The notes below the pieces were generated by a model, which did no database searches, was not told the origin of the DNA, and worked only from the letters and a program-made list of their open reading frames with translations. A program made the position numbers and the translations under genes. Below, in pieces: positions 8,552-16,673 of a DNA stretch of 64,000 bases. The stretch covers positions 62,001 to 126,000 of the forward strand of contig OZ253505.1 in assembly GCA_965262255.1 (NCBI GenBank), in the 5' to 3' direction. This DNA comes from JANQQC01 sp965262255. GTDB lineage: Bacteria > Pseudomonadota > Alphaproteobacteria > Caulobacterales > Hyphomonadaceae. Every line of letters starts with the position of its first letter. Position 1 is the stretch's first letter.

Positions 8552-8940
8552 GATTGCCTACGTCAGTATCAAAAAAATTTTTGACGCAAAATTTGTGCAG
8601 TTTTTGAAGAACCATAAGTTAAACTTACTAACCGAATCAGAGGGCATTCCAAAAACTTACAAATTTTCATTACCTTTTATCGGTATTCTACCTACTCTAA
8701 TAGGTAGATCCCGACTTATCGACAACTTTACCGGATAACAACTCCTAACTCGGTCGACGGGAACAAGGCAGGTATTTGTACTTAAAAGTACTCATATCCT
8801 GACTAGTCAACCGTCATTTCGAAAAATCTTTGTCTAGGAAGTTTTACGTAGATTCCTTCGGCCAAGGTTATACGATTCCGTCAACCTTCAGAAATTCCTA
8901 GTTCTTTCTTTCAGTACAAAGTTCTCTATTGTTACGCAGA
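8552..8940. other. Convergent intergenic stretch, no gene seen
   Basis: This 389-bp gap separates the convergent MDR reductase and MFS genes. Stop codons interrupt all frames and no RNA gene is recognisable. Near 8570-8585 there is an AT-rich inverted repeat, TCAAAAA/TTTTTGA separated by two bases, which could serve as a weak terminator. No other structure stands out. Confidence 0.45.
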
Positions 8941-10449
8941 TTAAACCTTGATAGCGCCTTCATTGCCATATTGATATTTTCCCAATAGCAATAACGGAAG
9001 TGTGAAGATAAACAGCAAAATTCCCGCCTGAATCAATGTAGCAGTCCATTGCTGGCGCTCGGCTAACTCTGCCATTATGCTTGGTCCGAAACCTGCTCCA
9101 ATCGCAAAGAAACCATAAATCGCACCGTAGATCGCAGCATATCTTCGCATACCGAAATACTTTGAGACCATATAAGCCATAAAATCATACTCAACACCCG
9201 CACCGAAGCCAATCATAAAAATCGCTATAGTTGCCAAGTTCGCCGATGTACCCGGTTGACCCAAGATATAAAATGCAAAAGCTGGCGAAGCAAGAAAAAT
9301 AAACGCAATTCCTGGTGCCCAATATTTATCGATCAAATAGCCACCGATGAGACGCCCCAATAGTACCGCTAGTCCAATAATTGCCGCTAACTCAACCGCT
9401 TGAGACGCTACATCTTGAGTGGCCTCGTTTCGGGTTGTACCGAACACATTGATGACAACAATCTGTTCAATGTTTGGAATAACGCCGCCGATTGAATAAC
9501 TAATCGGAACAAAAATAGACGCTAACAACCAAAATCTCCACGTCCTCAATGCCTCTAATAATGTTTTACCGGGTAGTTCAGAGTTCTGCCCATTATTTAG
9601 AACCGCAGGAGACGATTTACCGATCGGTAACAATATCATCAGAAATACCGGAATAACCACAAGCGGAATGAAAGCAAAAGCTTGAAATCGTGCTAGGTTA
9701 AAGCCTTCCGTCACTACCAGTGGCCAAACCTCAGCAATAACCGCCCAAACCAACCAACCTAAACCAACAATAGCAATTGATAGAATCGGCAGCTTAAACT
9801 TCGTAAGAAGAGACTCCTTACTCGATCTGTCAGTAACATCCCGTAAACAAAGCAAATTTACTGGCAATGCAATCAACAGAGGTAGGAATCCAACAGCGAC
9901 ATAAGCCGCTCTCCAGCCTTGAAGTTCAACGCCGAAAATACTGACTCCTTCAATGATATGCTGAGTGAAAAACTTTGCTAAGGATCCAAACACGCCAGTC
10001 GCAATTAAAGCAATACCCAATGCCTTACCTCGATGCACAGAAAACCAATTCGCAACCGGTCGCGTGAACGTGATAGGAAGAGTTCCAGCCCCTCCAATCG
10101 CAACAAAAGTCCATAACAGCACATAAAGAGGCTTTGAGCCTGTATTTAGGGCTAGTCCCATCATGCTGAGACTAAATAGAACAATCGACACCAAAGCCAC
10201 TCGGCGAGCCCCAAACTTCTCAGCAACTACCCCAATAACAGGACTCATTAAGAAAGCACCAATTGTATAGACGATCAGTGCATTCAAGACATCGCTCGGT
10301 CCCCATCCCAAGGGGCCAAACTCTCGAAGAATGGGGCCAATCTGCACTCCGATTGTGTAAAACGGGAGGGGAGAAAGTCCTAAACCAACGCCGACAGCAG
10401 CCGAGGACATGACTGGCCAACCGTTCCGAAATTCATCTAAATTCTTCAT
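8941..10449 (-). CDS. MFS transporter (oxalate/formate antiporter-like)
   Basis: This is a 502-residue major facilitator with about twelve transmembrane helices. The inter-helix motif in the N-half reads VVAEKFGARRVALVS (motif A-like GxxaDrxGxr). The C-half carries LLGRLIGGYLIDKYW. The glycine-rich GFGAGVEYDFMAYMVSKYFGMR segment resembles the OFA/monocarboxylate group (G.GxG...), which import small organic acids. It is transcribed leftward from the region holding palindromic operator site 2, divergent from the flavin oxidase. It is probably the inner-membrane carrier for the substrate or a carboxylate product. A coupled anion antiport is possible but not shown. Confidence 0.88.
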   Translation of the reverse strand: MKNLDEFRNGWPVMSSAAVGVGLGLSPLPFYTIGVQIGPILREFGPLGWGPSDVLNALIVYTIGAFLMSPVIGVVAEKFGARRVALVSIVLFSLSMMGLALNTGSKPLYVLLWTFVAIGGAGTLPITFTRPVANWFSVHRGKALGIALIATGVFGSLAKFFTQHIIEGVSIFGVELQGWRAAYVAVGFLPLLIALPVNLLCLRDVTDRSSKESLLTKFKLPILSIAIVGLGWLVWAVIAEVWPLVVTEGFNLARFQAFAFIPLVVIPVFLMILLPIGKSSPAVLNNGQNSELPGKTLLEALRTWRFWLLASIFVPISYSIGGVIPNIEQIVVINVFGTTRNEATQDVASQAVELAAIIGLAVLLGRLIGGYLIDKYWAPGIAFIFLASPAFAFYILGQPGTSANLATIAIFMIGFGAGVEYDFMAYMVSKYFGMRRYAAIYGAIYGFFAIGAGFGPSIMAELAERQQWTATLIQAGILLFIFTLPLLLLGKYQYGNEGAIKV

Positions 10450-10497
10450 GGATTACCTATAAAATTTATTCTAAGCAAATCTAGCACAATTCCGTTC

Positions 10498-10513
10498 AAA
10501 TGATATATCATTT
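10498..10513. promoter_or_regulatory. Palindromic operator, site 2 (exact)
   Basis: Exact copy of AAATGATATATCATTT in the 259-bp divergent region between the MFS gene (start 10449) and the flavin oxidase (start 10709). Flanking bases differ from sites 1 and 4 (TC and AG), so the 16-mer itself is what is conserved. Read leftward it runs straight into TTGAAC, a possible -35 element for the MFS gene. Confidence 0.72.
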
Positions 10514-10708
10514 AGCGTATTCTGTGTTATTGCAGTACAGTTAACCTAAATGATTTCTCTGTTCATTGGACGATACCATCCTTAGAAATTTTTTTCTGAT
10601 CTAAAAATTTGGTTATTCAAAATCTAACGGACTCTTGTTGCTATTTATGCATTCTATTTAATCCGGCAACGAAAGGCATCCGAAATTAAATATCGGGAAA
10701 CAAATATA

Positions 10709-12109
10709 ATGAACTGGACTCGCCGAAGTTTTATAGCTGCTAGTGGCCTTGCCATAGCGAACGCTTGTGCGCCAAACATTCATCGGTCAAAAGATGCAGA
10801 CGTGATCATTCTCGGAGCAGGTCTATCCGGGCTTCACGTTGCTAGAATTTTGACTTCTGAAGGTGCGAAAGTTCTTCTGATTGAAGGAAGAAATCGATTC
10901 GGTGGGAGAATGCGTACTCTGTCCCATCTTCAGGGTTCTCCCGAAGCCGGAGGACAACAAGTCGGCCAAACCTACGCTCGTATTAGAGCAACCGCTGCTG
11001 ATCTCGGTCTTAAAATTGTTCCTCCAGCGCCGAATGCTTCACGAGAAAAGACAATAATATTAAATAACAAAGTCTTTGACGCTAGAGAGTGGGCGAGCCA
11101 TGCCAGCAACCCATTTCCTAGCACGTTTAAACGTGCTACTCCTGATGTTGCGCTATTTATAGCTGCAGCGCAATCTAATCCTCTGGTGGATCAATACGCT
11201 TGGCGCGAGGCCGAATCCGTTCATGATACGAGCGCTGAAAAATTTTTAACCAATTTAGGTTTTGATAAACCGTCTCTGCAACTTTGTGACATCGCTTTAA
11301 ACGCGAACAGACTCAGCACATACTCAATGTTAAATGTCTGGCGAAGTCTCATCTTATATCAAATCGATTCACAGATTGGACGATCAGAAGAGATTGAAGG
11401 AGGAAGCGAAAGGTTAACCGAAGCAATGGCAAATAGCCTACCTAGCTCTAGCCTTAGGCTTTCTTCTGTGGTCAGTGCAATTGATGTTTCAGAAAAAGAA
11501 GTTACTGTCGATACTTCAGCTGGAAGCTTTAGAGCGCCATTCTGTATATGCTCTTTGCCATTTGGAACTCTACGACATGCGAAAGTGACGAAGAACTCTA
11601 AACAAATAGAACGGTATCCCATCATAAAACAAATGCCGTATACGCAAATTCATCAAATTCACCTTTCGCTCGATCACCCTATTAGTGATGGTCTACCCGA
11701 GACCATGTGGACTGACACTCCTATAGAACGAGTATTTCCGATTCGTGACAAAACTGGTGAGACCGTCGCATTGACGTGCTGGATTAATGGTGACGGAGTT
11801 CGCAAGAATTACAGTGACGACGATTGGAAATCTTTAGCCGAGACAACGCTATTGTCGACACGCTCAATACAGGCTACGGCTCAAGAAGTTGTGCGTTGGG
11901 ACGAAACACAGCCATTTAATGGAGGGGCATACATGCACTGGGCTCCAAAGCAAATATCAACTTGGGCTAAGAAAATACTTCAACCCGAAGGCCGGCTTCA
12001 CTTTGCTGGAGAACATACTTCATTCTTACACACAGGTATGGAAGGAGCTATGGAATCTGGAGAAAGAGCGGCATATGAAGTTTCAGAAGTCATGCTCTCC
12101 TCTAAATAG
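10709..12109 (+). CDS. Exported flavin-dependent amine oxidase family protein
   Basis: This 466-residue FAD-dependent amine oxidase has an export signal. The N-terminus MNWTRRSFIAASGLAIANAC combines a Tat twin-arginine motif (TRRSFIA) with a possible lipobox Cys at residue 20. The FAD dinucleotide site follows, DADVIILGAGLSGLHVARIL, then IEGRNRFGGRMRTL. The C-terminal flavin motif LHFAGEHTSFLHTGMEGAME matches monoamine oxidases and L-amino-acid oxidases. Tat export fits a cofactor-loaded enzyme folded before transport. It is divergent from the MFS gene and shares operator site 2. It probably oxidises an amine or a CH-CH bond of the substrate in the periplasm. Substrate unknown. Confidence 0.85.
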   Translation: MNWTRRSFIAASGLAIANACAPNIHRSKDADVIILGAGLSGLHVARILTSEGAKVLLIEGRNRFGGRMRTLSHLQGSPEAGGQQVGQTYARIRATAADLGLKIVPPAPNASREKTIILNNKVFDAREWASHASNPFPSTFKRATPDVALFIAAAQSNPLVDQYAWREAESVHDTSAEKFLTNLGFDKPSLQLCDIALNANRLSTYSMLNVWRSLILYQIDSQIGRSEEIEGGSERLTEAMANSLPSSSLRLSSVVSAIDVSEKEVTVDTSAGSFRAPFCICSLPFGTLRHAKVTKNSKQIERYPIIKQMPYTQIHQIHLSLDHPISDGLPETMWTDTPIERVFPIRDKTGETVALTCWINGDGVRKNYSDDDWKSLAETTLLSTRSIQATAQEVVRWDETQPFNGGAYMHWAPKQISTWAKKILQPEGRLHFAGEHTSFLHTGMEGAMESGERAAYEVSEVMLSSK

Positions 12110-12149
12110 ACATCCTATATTGTTCTTAGTTTGAGCAAGGGTTAGCAGT

Positions 12150-13067
12150 TTATTTCTCAGAAGCTGGAATGTGCGTACAACTTGCTTGAATCCATCTCAA
12201 ATTTATGCCGATTCTTTCGGCTCCGCCTTCGCCCCAAGAATAAGCAACCGCCCGGTCATTTTCTCCCTCCATTACGTATAGAACCAGTGAAGGTCTGTTT
12301 CTGCCGTATGGCCAATCTACGTCTCTAAGTACTAGTCGTATTTTCCGTTGTGGCGACTCGTCTGTCATTAGCACGGCTTCGCCGCCTTGATCGTGAATCT
12401 TTATACTACGTCGAAAGTCCCAATTATCTAGACCAACTCCGCTATCACCATGACTGGCACCTCTAAGAATAGAAACCCAACATTCAAAAGGCCTGACTTT
12501 GCGTAGCCGTGTTTCAATCTGTTGGGAACCTTTCTTACTTACGATCCATAACTCATTTTCGGACAGTATCCATGTTTGGGTTAATCTTTTTCCACTGCTA
12601 GGAGTAGGATACACGATAGAACATTCTGTTCCCGTAGCTTCTCCCTTAAATTGTCCACCTTCACGTTTCCAATCCACCCAGCAGTCAATTGCTTCATTTT
12701 TATTCAATCCGCTGCCGTTATTAAACTTCTGACGAATCAACTGATCTTCAGAAACAATAGAAAATGTCTCGATCCGCGTTAAAATATTAGAGCCATTGCG
12801 TGAGATTTTCACTTCATAATTTTGAGAGGTTCCGCCTGAGTTTTGCCTTGAATCAATCGTTTTTAGAGAGTTAATCACGTTTAACCGTGGTGGGACTTTG
12901 CTGGTATCTATTCCTAAGTCTTTAGCAAAGAATACGTGCCTGTCGTTATCCCACTGACCTGTATAAATTGATAGTAATTCTGAAAAATCTTTCTCCAACC
13001 ACGCCGAATCCCCCTCGATTGCGTGACTATCTAAGTGATATATTCCAAGTAGCGCAACAGACCACAC
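12150..13067 (-). CDS. CpcT/CpeT-like (chromophore lyase family) exported protein
   Basis: This protein of about 305 residues resembles the CpcT/CpeT family. Shared features are FSELLSIYTGQWDNDRHVFF near the start, the paired-Cys stretch IDCWVDWKREGGQFKGEATG then TECSIVYPTP, and ILSENELWIV followed by KVRPFECW. The GTG at 13067 begins partway into a hydrophobic signal. The same frame continues upstream to an ATT at 13088, which has AAGGA exactly 7 nt before it and completes the signal IFRLFIVVWSVALLGIY, so initiation at ATT is likely. CpcT/CpeT members attach bilins in cyanobacteria; homologues in non-phototrophs have no known role. It follows the TonB receptor (67 nt) and is probably periplasmic. 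Confidence 0.68.
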   Translation of the reverse strand: MWSVALLGIYHLDSHAIEGDSAWLEKDFSELLSIYTGQWDNDRHVFFAKDLGIDTSKVPPRLNVINSLKTIDSRQNSGGTSQNYEVKISRNGSNILTRIETFSIVSEDQLIRQKFNNGSGLNKNEAIDCWVDWKREGGQFKGEATGTECSIVYPTPSSGKRLTQTWILSENELWIVSKKGSQQIETRLRKVRPFECWVSILRGASHGDSGVGLDNWDFRRSIKIHDQGGEAVLMTDESPQRKIRLVLRDVDWPYGRNRPSLVLYVMEGENDRAVAYSWGEGGAERIGINLRWIQASCTHIPASEK

Positions 13068-13134
13068 TACGATGAATAGTCTAAAAATTTGACGTTCCTT
13101 TAAGTAGTATAAACGCTTTACTCAAGCGGTGACG

Positions 13135-15639
13135 TTAAAAATTTATCTTAAACTCCGCACCAATTTGAGTGCCTCTTCTCAATGTCCCGAAGAATGCTCT
13201 AGGGGCACTCGTCGAACCTCCCGCTCGCTCAATACGCGGAACAAAAGCTGAAACTATGTATGGAGTTTGTAACCACCGTGTTACCATCGTAACGGCATCC
13301 TCATCCGTTAAATTTTCTCCGTAGATACTAAATGACCACTTTTCGTTTTCGATTCCCACTCTCGCCCCGATCTCGGTCGCTGCCCCCGTTTCTGCCCTAT
13401 TGTGAACTTGAGTAAATTTTGAACTTTCATATGTCATGTTAGCAATAGCAAACAAGTTTGTTTTCATAGGACCCGTCAAACCGCTATCAAATCTTACGAA
13501 TGCGCTCGCTTGATTTTTCGACATGAGCGGATATTGTTTTCCGTCAATCGAGCATGTTGCAGGGCCAGACCCCGAATAAAAAGATGTTAAATCTCCACGT
13601 TGAACCGGAGTCGCATTAGCGGGTGGGTTAGGCTGATAAACACCCCCTCCCGATGTCAGTGTCCATTCATCGGCATCGCAACCTTCTGTAAACTTTGAAT
13701 CTGTCCAAGCAAACGTTGCACCACCACTGAAATAATCATTAACATAACCACTTACCTCCAACTCTAGACCTCGTATCTCTCCATTGCCTTGATTGGTTAC
13801 AATGGAGGTTAACGCTCCGGCTGGAGTTTGTACAGGTGTCGTCAACTGCACGTCATTAGCTTGAATGAAAAACAAAGCGGAAGTAAGATTTAATTCTGTA
13901 TTAGGTATAGGAGTTTTCAAACCGAACTCTAGATTATCAGATTCCTCTTGCAAATAATCAGGTCTCGGCGGAGACAAGTTCGCTCCTGTATCACCGTTTA
14001 ATCCTCCGGGTTTAGCCCCTTTCGCGAATACACCATAAACTGTTCCACCATTAGTTAAATCATAATCTACAGTTATACGCGGTGTAAATGCCTCAAAACG
14101 CGCTTCGCTGATCATAGACGAAGAGTCTGTTTTCGTTTCTTCGGCATAACGTGCCTCTACAGCAAAACTTAACCTTTCATTATAATCAAACTCTATCAAT
14201 CCAAATAATGCACGATTGGAGATTGTTCTAACTTGCTGCGGAGTGAATCTTCCAGAACGATCTAAAAACGTTATGTCTCCATCCTGTATATCTTCATCGT
14301 AAATATAGACCCCGGCCTCCCAACGAATTTTATCCTCACTTGGCGAAATCAGTTTCAACTCCAGACTAGAATCTTCTATATCGTCTCGCGTTGTATTCGC
14401 AAAAAATGCTTCAGCAGTCGGTGGGCCGAGAAACCAGTTAACCGGAGAGTGATCGCTATCATATCCAGTCCTTAACCCCTCTTTTCTATATCCAACGAAA
14501 AATCGAACCTGAACCTCATTGGGCATTATTATTGAACTTGCTAAACTAATATTTGTCTGCCCGCGTTCCAATCCGTCAAATGCAGTCCCATCCTTGGTTT
14601 CATAATAATTAAGCGGAATGGAGAATGTGGGCGATACTCTTATCCTCAAAGTATTATCCACCGCTCCGGGAATCTTATTGGCAACGCCATCTGCATCGGG
14701 ACCTGTATTTATAGCAACTTGCCCTGGAGCCACTACTCCGCAATAGTACTGAAAATTATTTGTGTATGGACGTGCCCCGTCGGATGGCGGTCGAACATAG
14801 TTGATACTCGCCAGTGAACGGTAGCCTGGCGCACAATTGTTCTTACTTGCATCCTGTAAAAACAGAGGTAAGGGTCCATCTTCGTCTTTGTTGTGATTGA
14901 TTCTGAACCGAGTACTGAAAGTCGAATTTGGCTCCCAGTTTAACACCGCCGAATAGCTAATACTCGTCTCATCTCCAACAGTTTGGTTGGTAACTTGATT
15001 CTTAAACTCACCACCATACTCGTAGGTTCGAGCACTTATTCGTGCTGTCAGAGTATCGCTAATAGGACCACTGACAAAAAGAGAAACTTCGTTTAAACCG
15101 TTATTGCCTGAACGCGTTTTTATGGTTCTGACCAGCTCCTCTGAACCGCCTCTCGTAATGAAATTTATCGCTCCTGCATACGTGTTTCGACCGTAAACGG
15201 CCGATTGTGGGCCTTTGATAACCTCGACCCGCTCTAATTCGTTAGGATCTAAGTTTTGAATGGAACCCGCATAGTAAATCCCATCAATGAAATAGGCTAC
15301 GCCTGATTCTACCCCAAACTGCACTCCCGCTAACACATTAGATTGTCCTCGAATAACGGGACGTTCAGTATTCCTGCCGAAGGCCTTCGAAAAAGACAAT
15401 CCCGGCGTAAACCGGGCAATATCGTCAATAGTTTGTAACCGGAGAGATTCCAAATCACCTTGGTTAAACACCGAAACAGCAATCGGTGCCTCAAGCAACG
15501 TCTCATTCTTTTTTCTTGCTGTTATTACAATTGTTTCTTGCCTCAGTTCAGACTCATCCGTCGGTCCTTCCTGCGAATAGCCGACAGTCGCCAACAATCC
15601 AATTGATGCGACCGTAGCAAACAAAAATCGTTTTAACAT
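13135..15639 (-). CDS. TonB-dependent outer-membrane receptor
   Basis: This is an 834-residue TonB-dependent receptor. It has a signal peptide (about residues 1-22), a TonB-box-like ETIVITA near residue 35, and a plug domain with IDDIARFTPGLSFSKAFGRN, then RPVIRGQSN and LERVEVIKGPQSAVYGRNTY. A long beta-barrel follows, ending in GAEFKINF with the terminal Phe expected for outer-membrane insertion. AAGGGA lies upstream of the ATG. It sits between the DUF1838 gene (68 nt) and the CpeT-like gene and is probably transcribed with both from operator site 3. The FecA-type signalling domain is absent. It should import the cluster's substrate; no siderophore genes are nearby, so an organic substrate is more likely than iron. 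Confidence 0.95.
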   Translation of the reverse strand: MLKRFLFATVASIGLLATVGYSQEGPTDESELRQETIVITARKKNETLLEAPIAVSVFNQGDLESLRLQTIDDIARFTPGLSFSKAFGRNTERPVIRGQSNVLAGVQFGVESGVAYFIDGIYYAGSIQNLDPNELERVEVIKGPQSAVYGRNTYAGAINFITRGGSEELVRTIKTRSGNNGLNEVSLFVSGPISDTLTARISARTYEYGGEFKNQVTNQTVGDETSISYSAVLNWEPNSTFSTRFRINHNKDEDGPLPLFLQDASKNNCAPGYRSLASINYVRPPSDGARPYTNNFQYYCGVVAPGQVAINTGPDADGVANKIPGAVDNTLRIRVSPTFSIPLNYYETKDGTAFDGLERGQTNISLASSIIMPNEVQVRFFVGYRKEGLRTGYDSDHSPVNWFLGPPTAEAFFANTTRDDIEDSSLELKLISPSEDKIRWEAGVYIYDEDIQDGDITFLDRSGRFTPQQVRTISNRALFGLIEFDYNERLSFAVEARYAEETKTDSSSMISEARFEAFTPRITVDYDLTNGGTVYGVFAKGAKPGGLNGDTGANLSPPRPDYLQEESDNLEFGLKTPIPNTELNLTSALFFIQANDVQLTTPVQTPAGALTSIVTNQGNGEIRGLELEVSGYVNDYFSGGATFAWTDSKFTEGCDADEWTLTSGGGVYQPNPPANATPVQRGDLTSFYSGSGPATCSIDGKQYPLMSKNQASAFVRFDSGLTGPMKTNLFAIANMTYESSKFTQVHNRAETGAATEIGARVGIENEKWSFSIYGENLTDEDAVTMVTRWLQTPYIVSAFVPRIERAGGSTSAPRAFFGTLRRGTQIGAEFKINF

Positions 15640-15707
15640 AGTAAGTATCCCTTAATTAATTTGGGTTGCACTTCATTAACTTGTCTGCCTAAATTTACAA
15701 CAATCAC

Positions 15708-16616
15708 CTAATTTTCATCAGACGATTTAGCAACTTCCTCACGCCATTGTTTATAATGTTTCCAGCTCGTCATGTTGTCACGATCGTCACCTTGCGGTGG
15801 CGCGTTTCGATAAATTGGAGCCCGTTCAGCGATGTAATTTTTCATCGTTTCATCAAGCTCCTCCCAGTTGTCAAGCCTGAACCCAGAAGTATGTACGTAA
15901 AATACTCCCTCTCGACCATTCATCTTCATCCAAGGCAACCAATCAGACAAACGCGCCCAGCCAACAGAAACAGTCGCTTCGGACTTACGAGAGTCTAATA
16001 GATCATCCGTTCTACCGAAGAAGTTGAACATCTCCGTAGCATGATACGTCCCTCCAATCTCTGCTTGGTAAGCACTCCCTAACGGATTGGGGTACCATAG
16101 CGGAAATGTTGACCGAAAATTCCACTGCGAACCATGAATTTCGCCTCCCCACGTAGCAGGTTTACCAGTCCAGCCAATCTCGTAGGATTCCCAGTTCACC
16201 GGATCGTTTTCAACATGCTGGACTTTTACGGTTTCTCCAGTCCAAGGATTCTCCCATTGATCTATGACCTCACCCGTATCTTTATCCACATACAATAGAA
16301 TTTCTCTTGAAACCATCGCAAATCCCATGCCCCGCTTTTCATCACGAATTGCGGAACAGGCTCGAACGTTCATTCCAACAACATTGAATATATTTTTATC
16401 TTTCTCGCCCTGACGTCTAGCGTAAGCCTTCCCTTCCCAAGCATAGATCGCCTCGCGATTATTTACAGTTGAACACTGTATTTTACGCATAATCGTTAGG
16501 GCATCAGACGGATCTTTTGGATCTAGCCGATGTTCACGTGCCTCGACCATCATGGCACAGTTCGATACCACTACGATAGTAGCCAAAATCGCTAAAGACT
16601 TAACGACAAAGAACAT
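15708..16616 (-). CDS. DUF1838 family exported protein
   Basis: This is a protein of about 302 residues of the DUF1838 family, with a signal peptide. I start at the ATG at 16616 because GGAG lies 7 nt upstream. An ATG at 16640 lies inside the palindromic operator and is unlikely. The hydrophobic lead is FFVVKSLAILATIVVVSNCA. Family hallmarks are ALTIMRKIQCSTVNNREAIY, NVVGMNVRACSAIRDEKRG, LLYVDKDTGEVIDQWENPWT, and the Trp-rich region around SVGWARLSDWLPWMKMNGRE. DUF1838 proteins often lie next to TonB receptors in degradation clusters but have no established activity. It heads a leftward unit with the receptor and the CpeT-like gene. Confidence 0.85.
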   Translation of the reverse strand: MFFVVKSLAILATIVVVSNCAMMVEAREHRLDPKDPSDALTIMRKIQCSTVNNREAIYAWEGKAYARRQGEKDKNIFNVVGMNVRACSAIRDEKRGMGFAMVSREILLYVDKDTGEVIDQWENPWTGETVKVQHVENDPVNWESYEIGWTGKPATWGGEIHGSQWNFRSTFPLWYPNPLGSAYQAEIGGTYHATEMFNFFGRTDDLLDSRKSEATVSVGWARLSDWLPWMKMNGREGVFYVHTSGFRLDNWEELDETMKNYIAERAPIYRNAPPQGDDRDNMTSWKHYKQWREEVAKSSDEN

Positions 16617-16626
16617 GCAATTCTCC

Positions 16627-16642
16627 AAAAGATATATCATTT
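16627..16642. promoter_or_regulatory. Palindromic operator, site 3 (one mismatch)
   Basis: AAAAGATATATCATTT differs from the other sites by one base (A for T at 16630). It lies between the symporter stop and the DUF1838 start, only 10 nt before that ATG and directly against its GGAG. On the leftward strand it is preceded by TTGATT, an 18-bp spacer and TATCAT, a plausible promoter that begins within the symporter stop codon. Binding here would block early transcript elongation. Confidence 0.62.
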
Positions 16643-16673
16643 TGATTATGATACTTTTTTAGGAAATTTGCAA

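Noticed and set aside
8570..8585. Rho-independent terminator after the MDR reductase
   Set aside because: The inverted repeat is entirely A/T apart from its ends and lacks a GC stem, so it is only mentioned in the gap description.
16617..16640. Longer start for the DUF1838 protein at 16640
   Set aside because: That ATG is part of the palindromic operator, while the ATG at 16616 has GGAG at correct spacing and begins the signal peptide.
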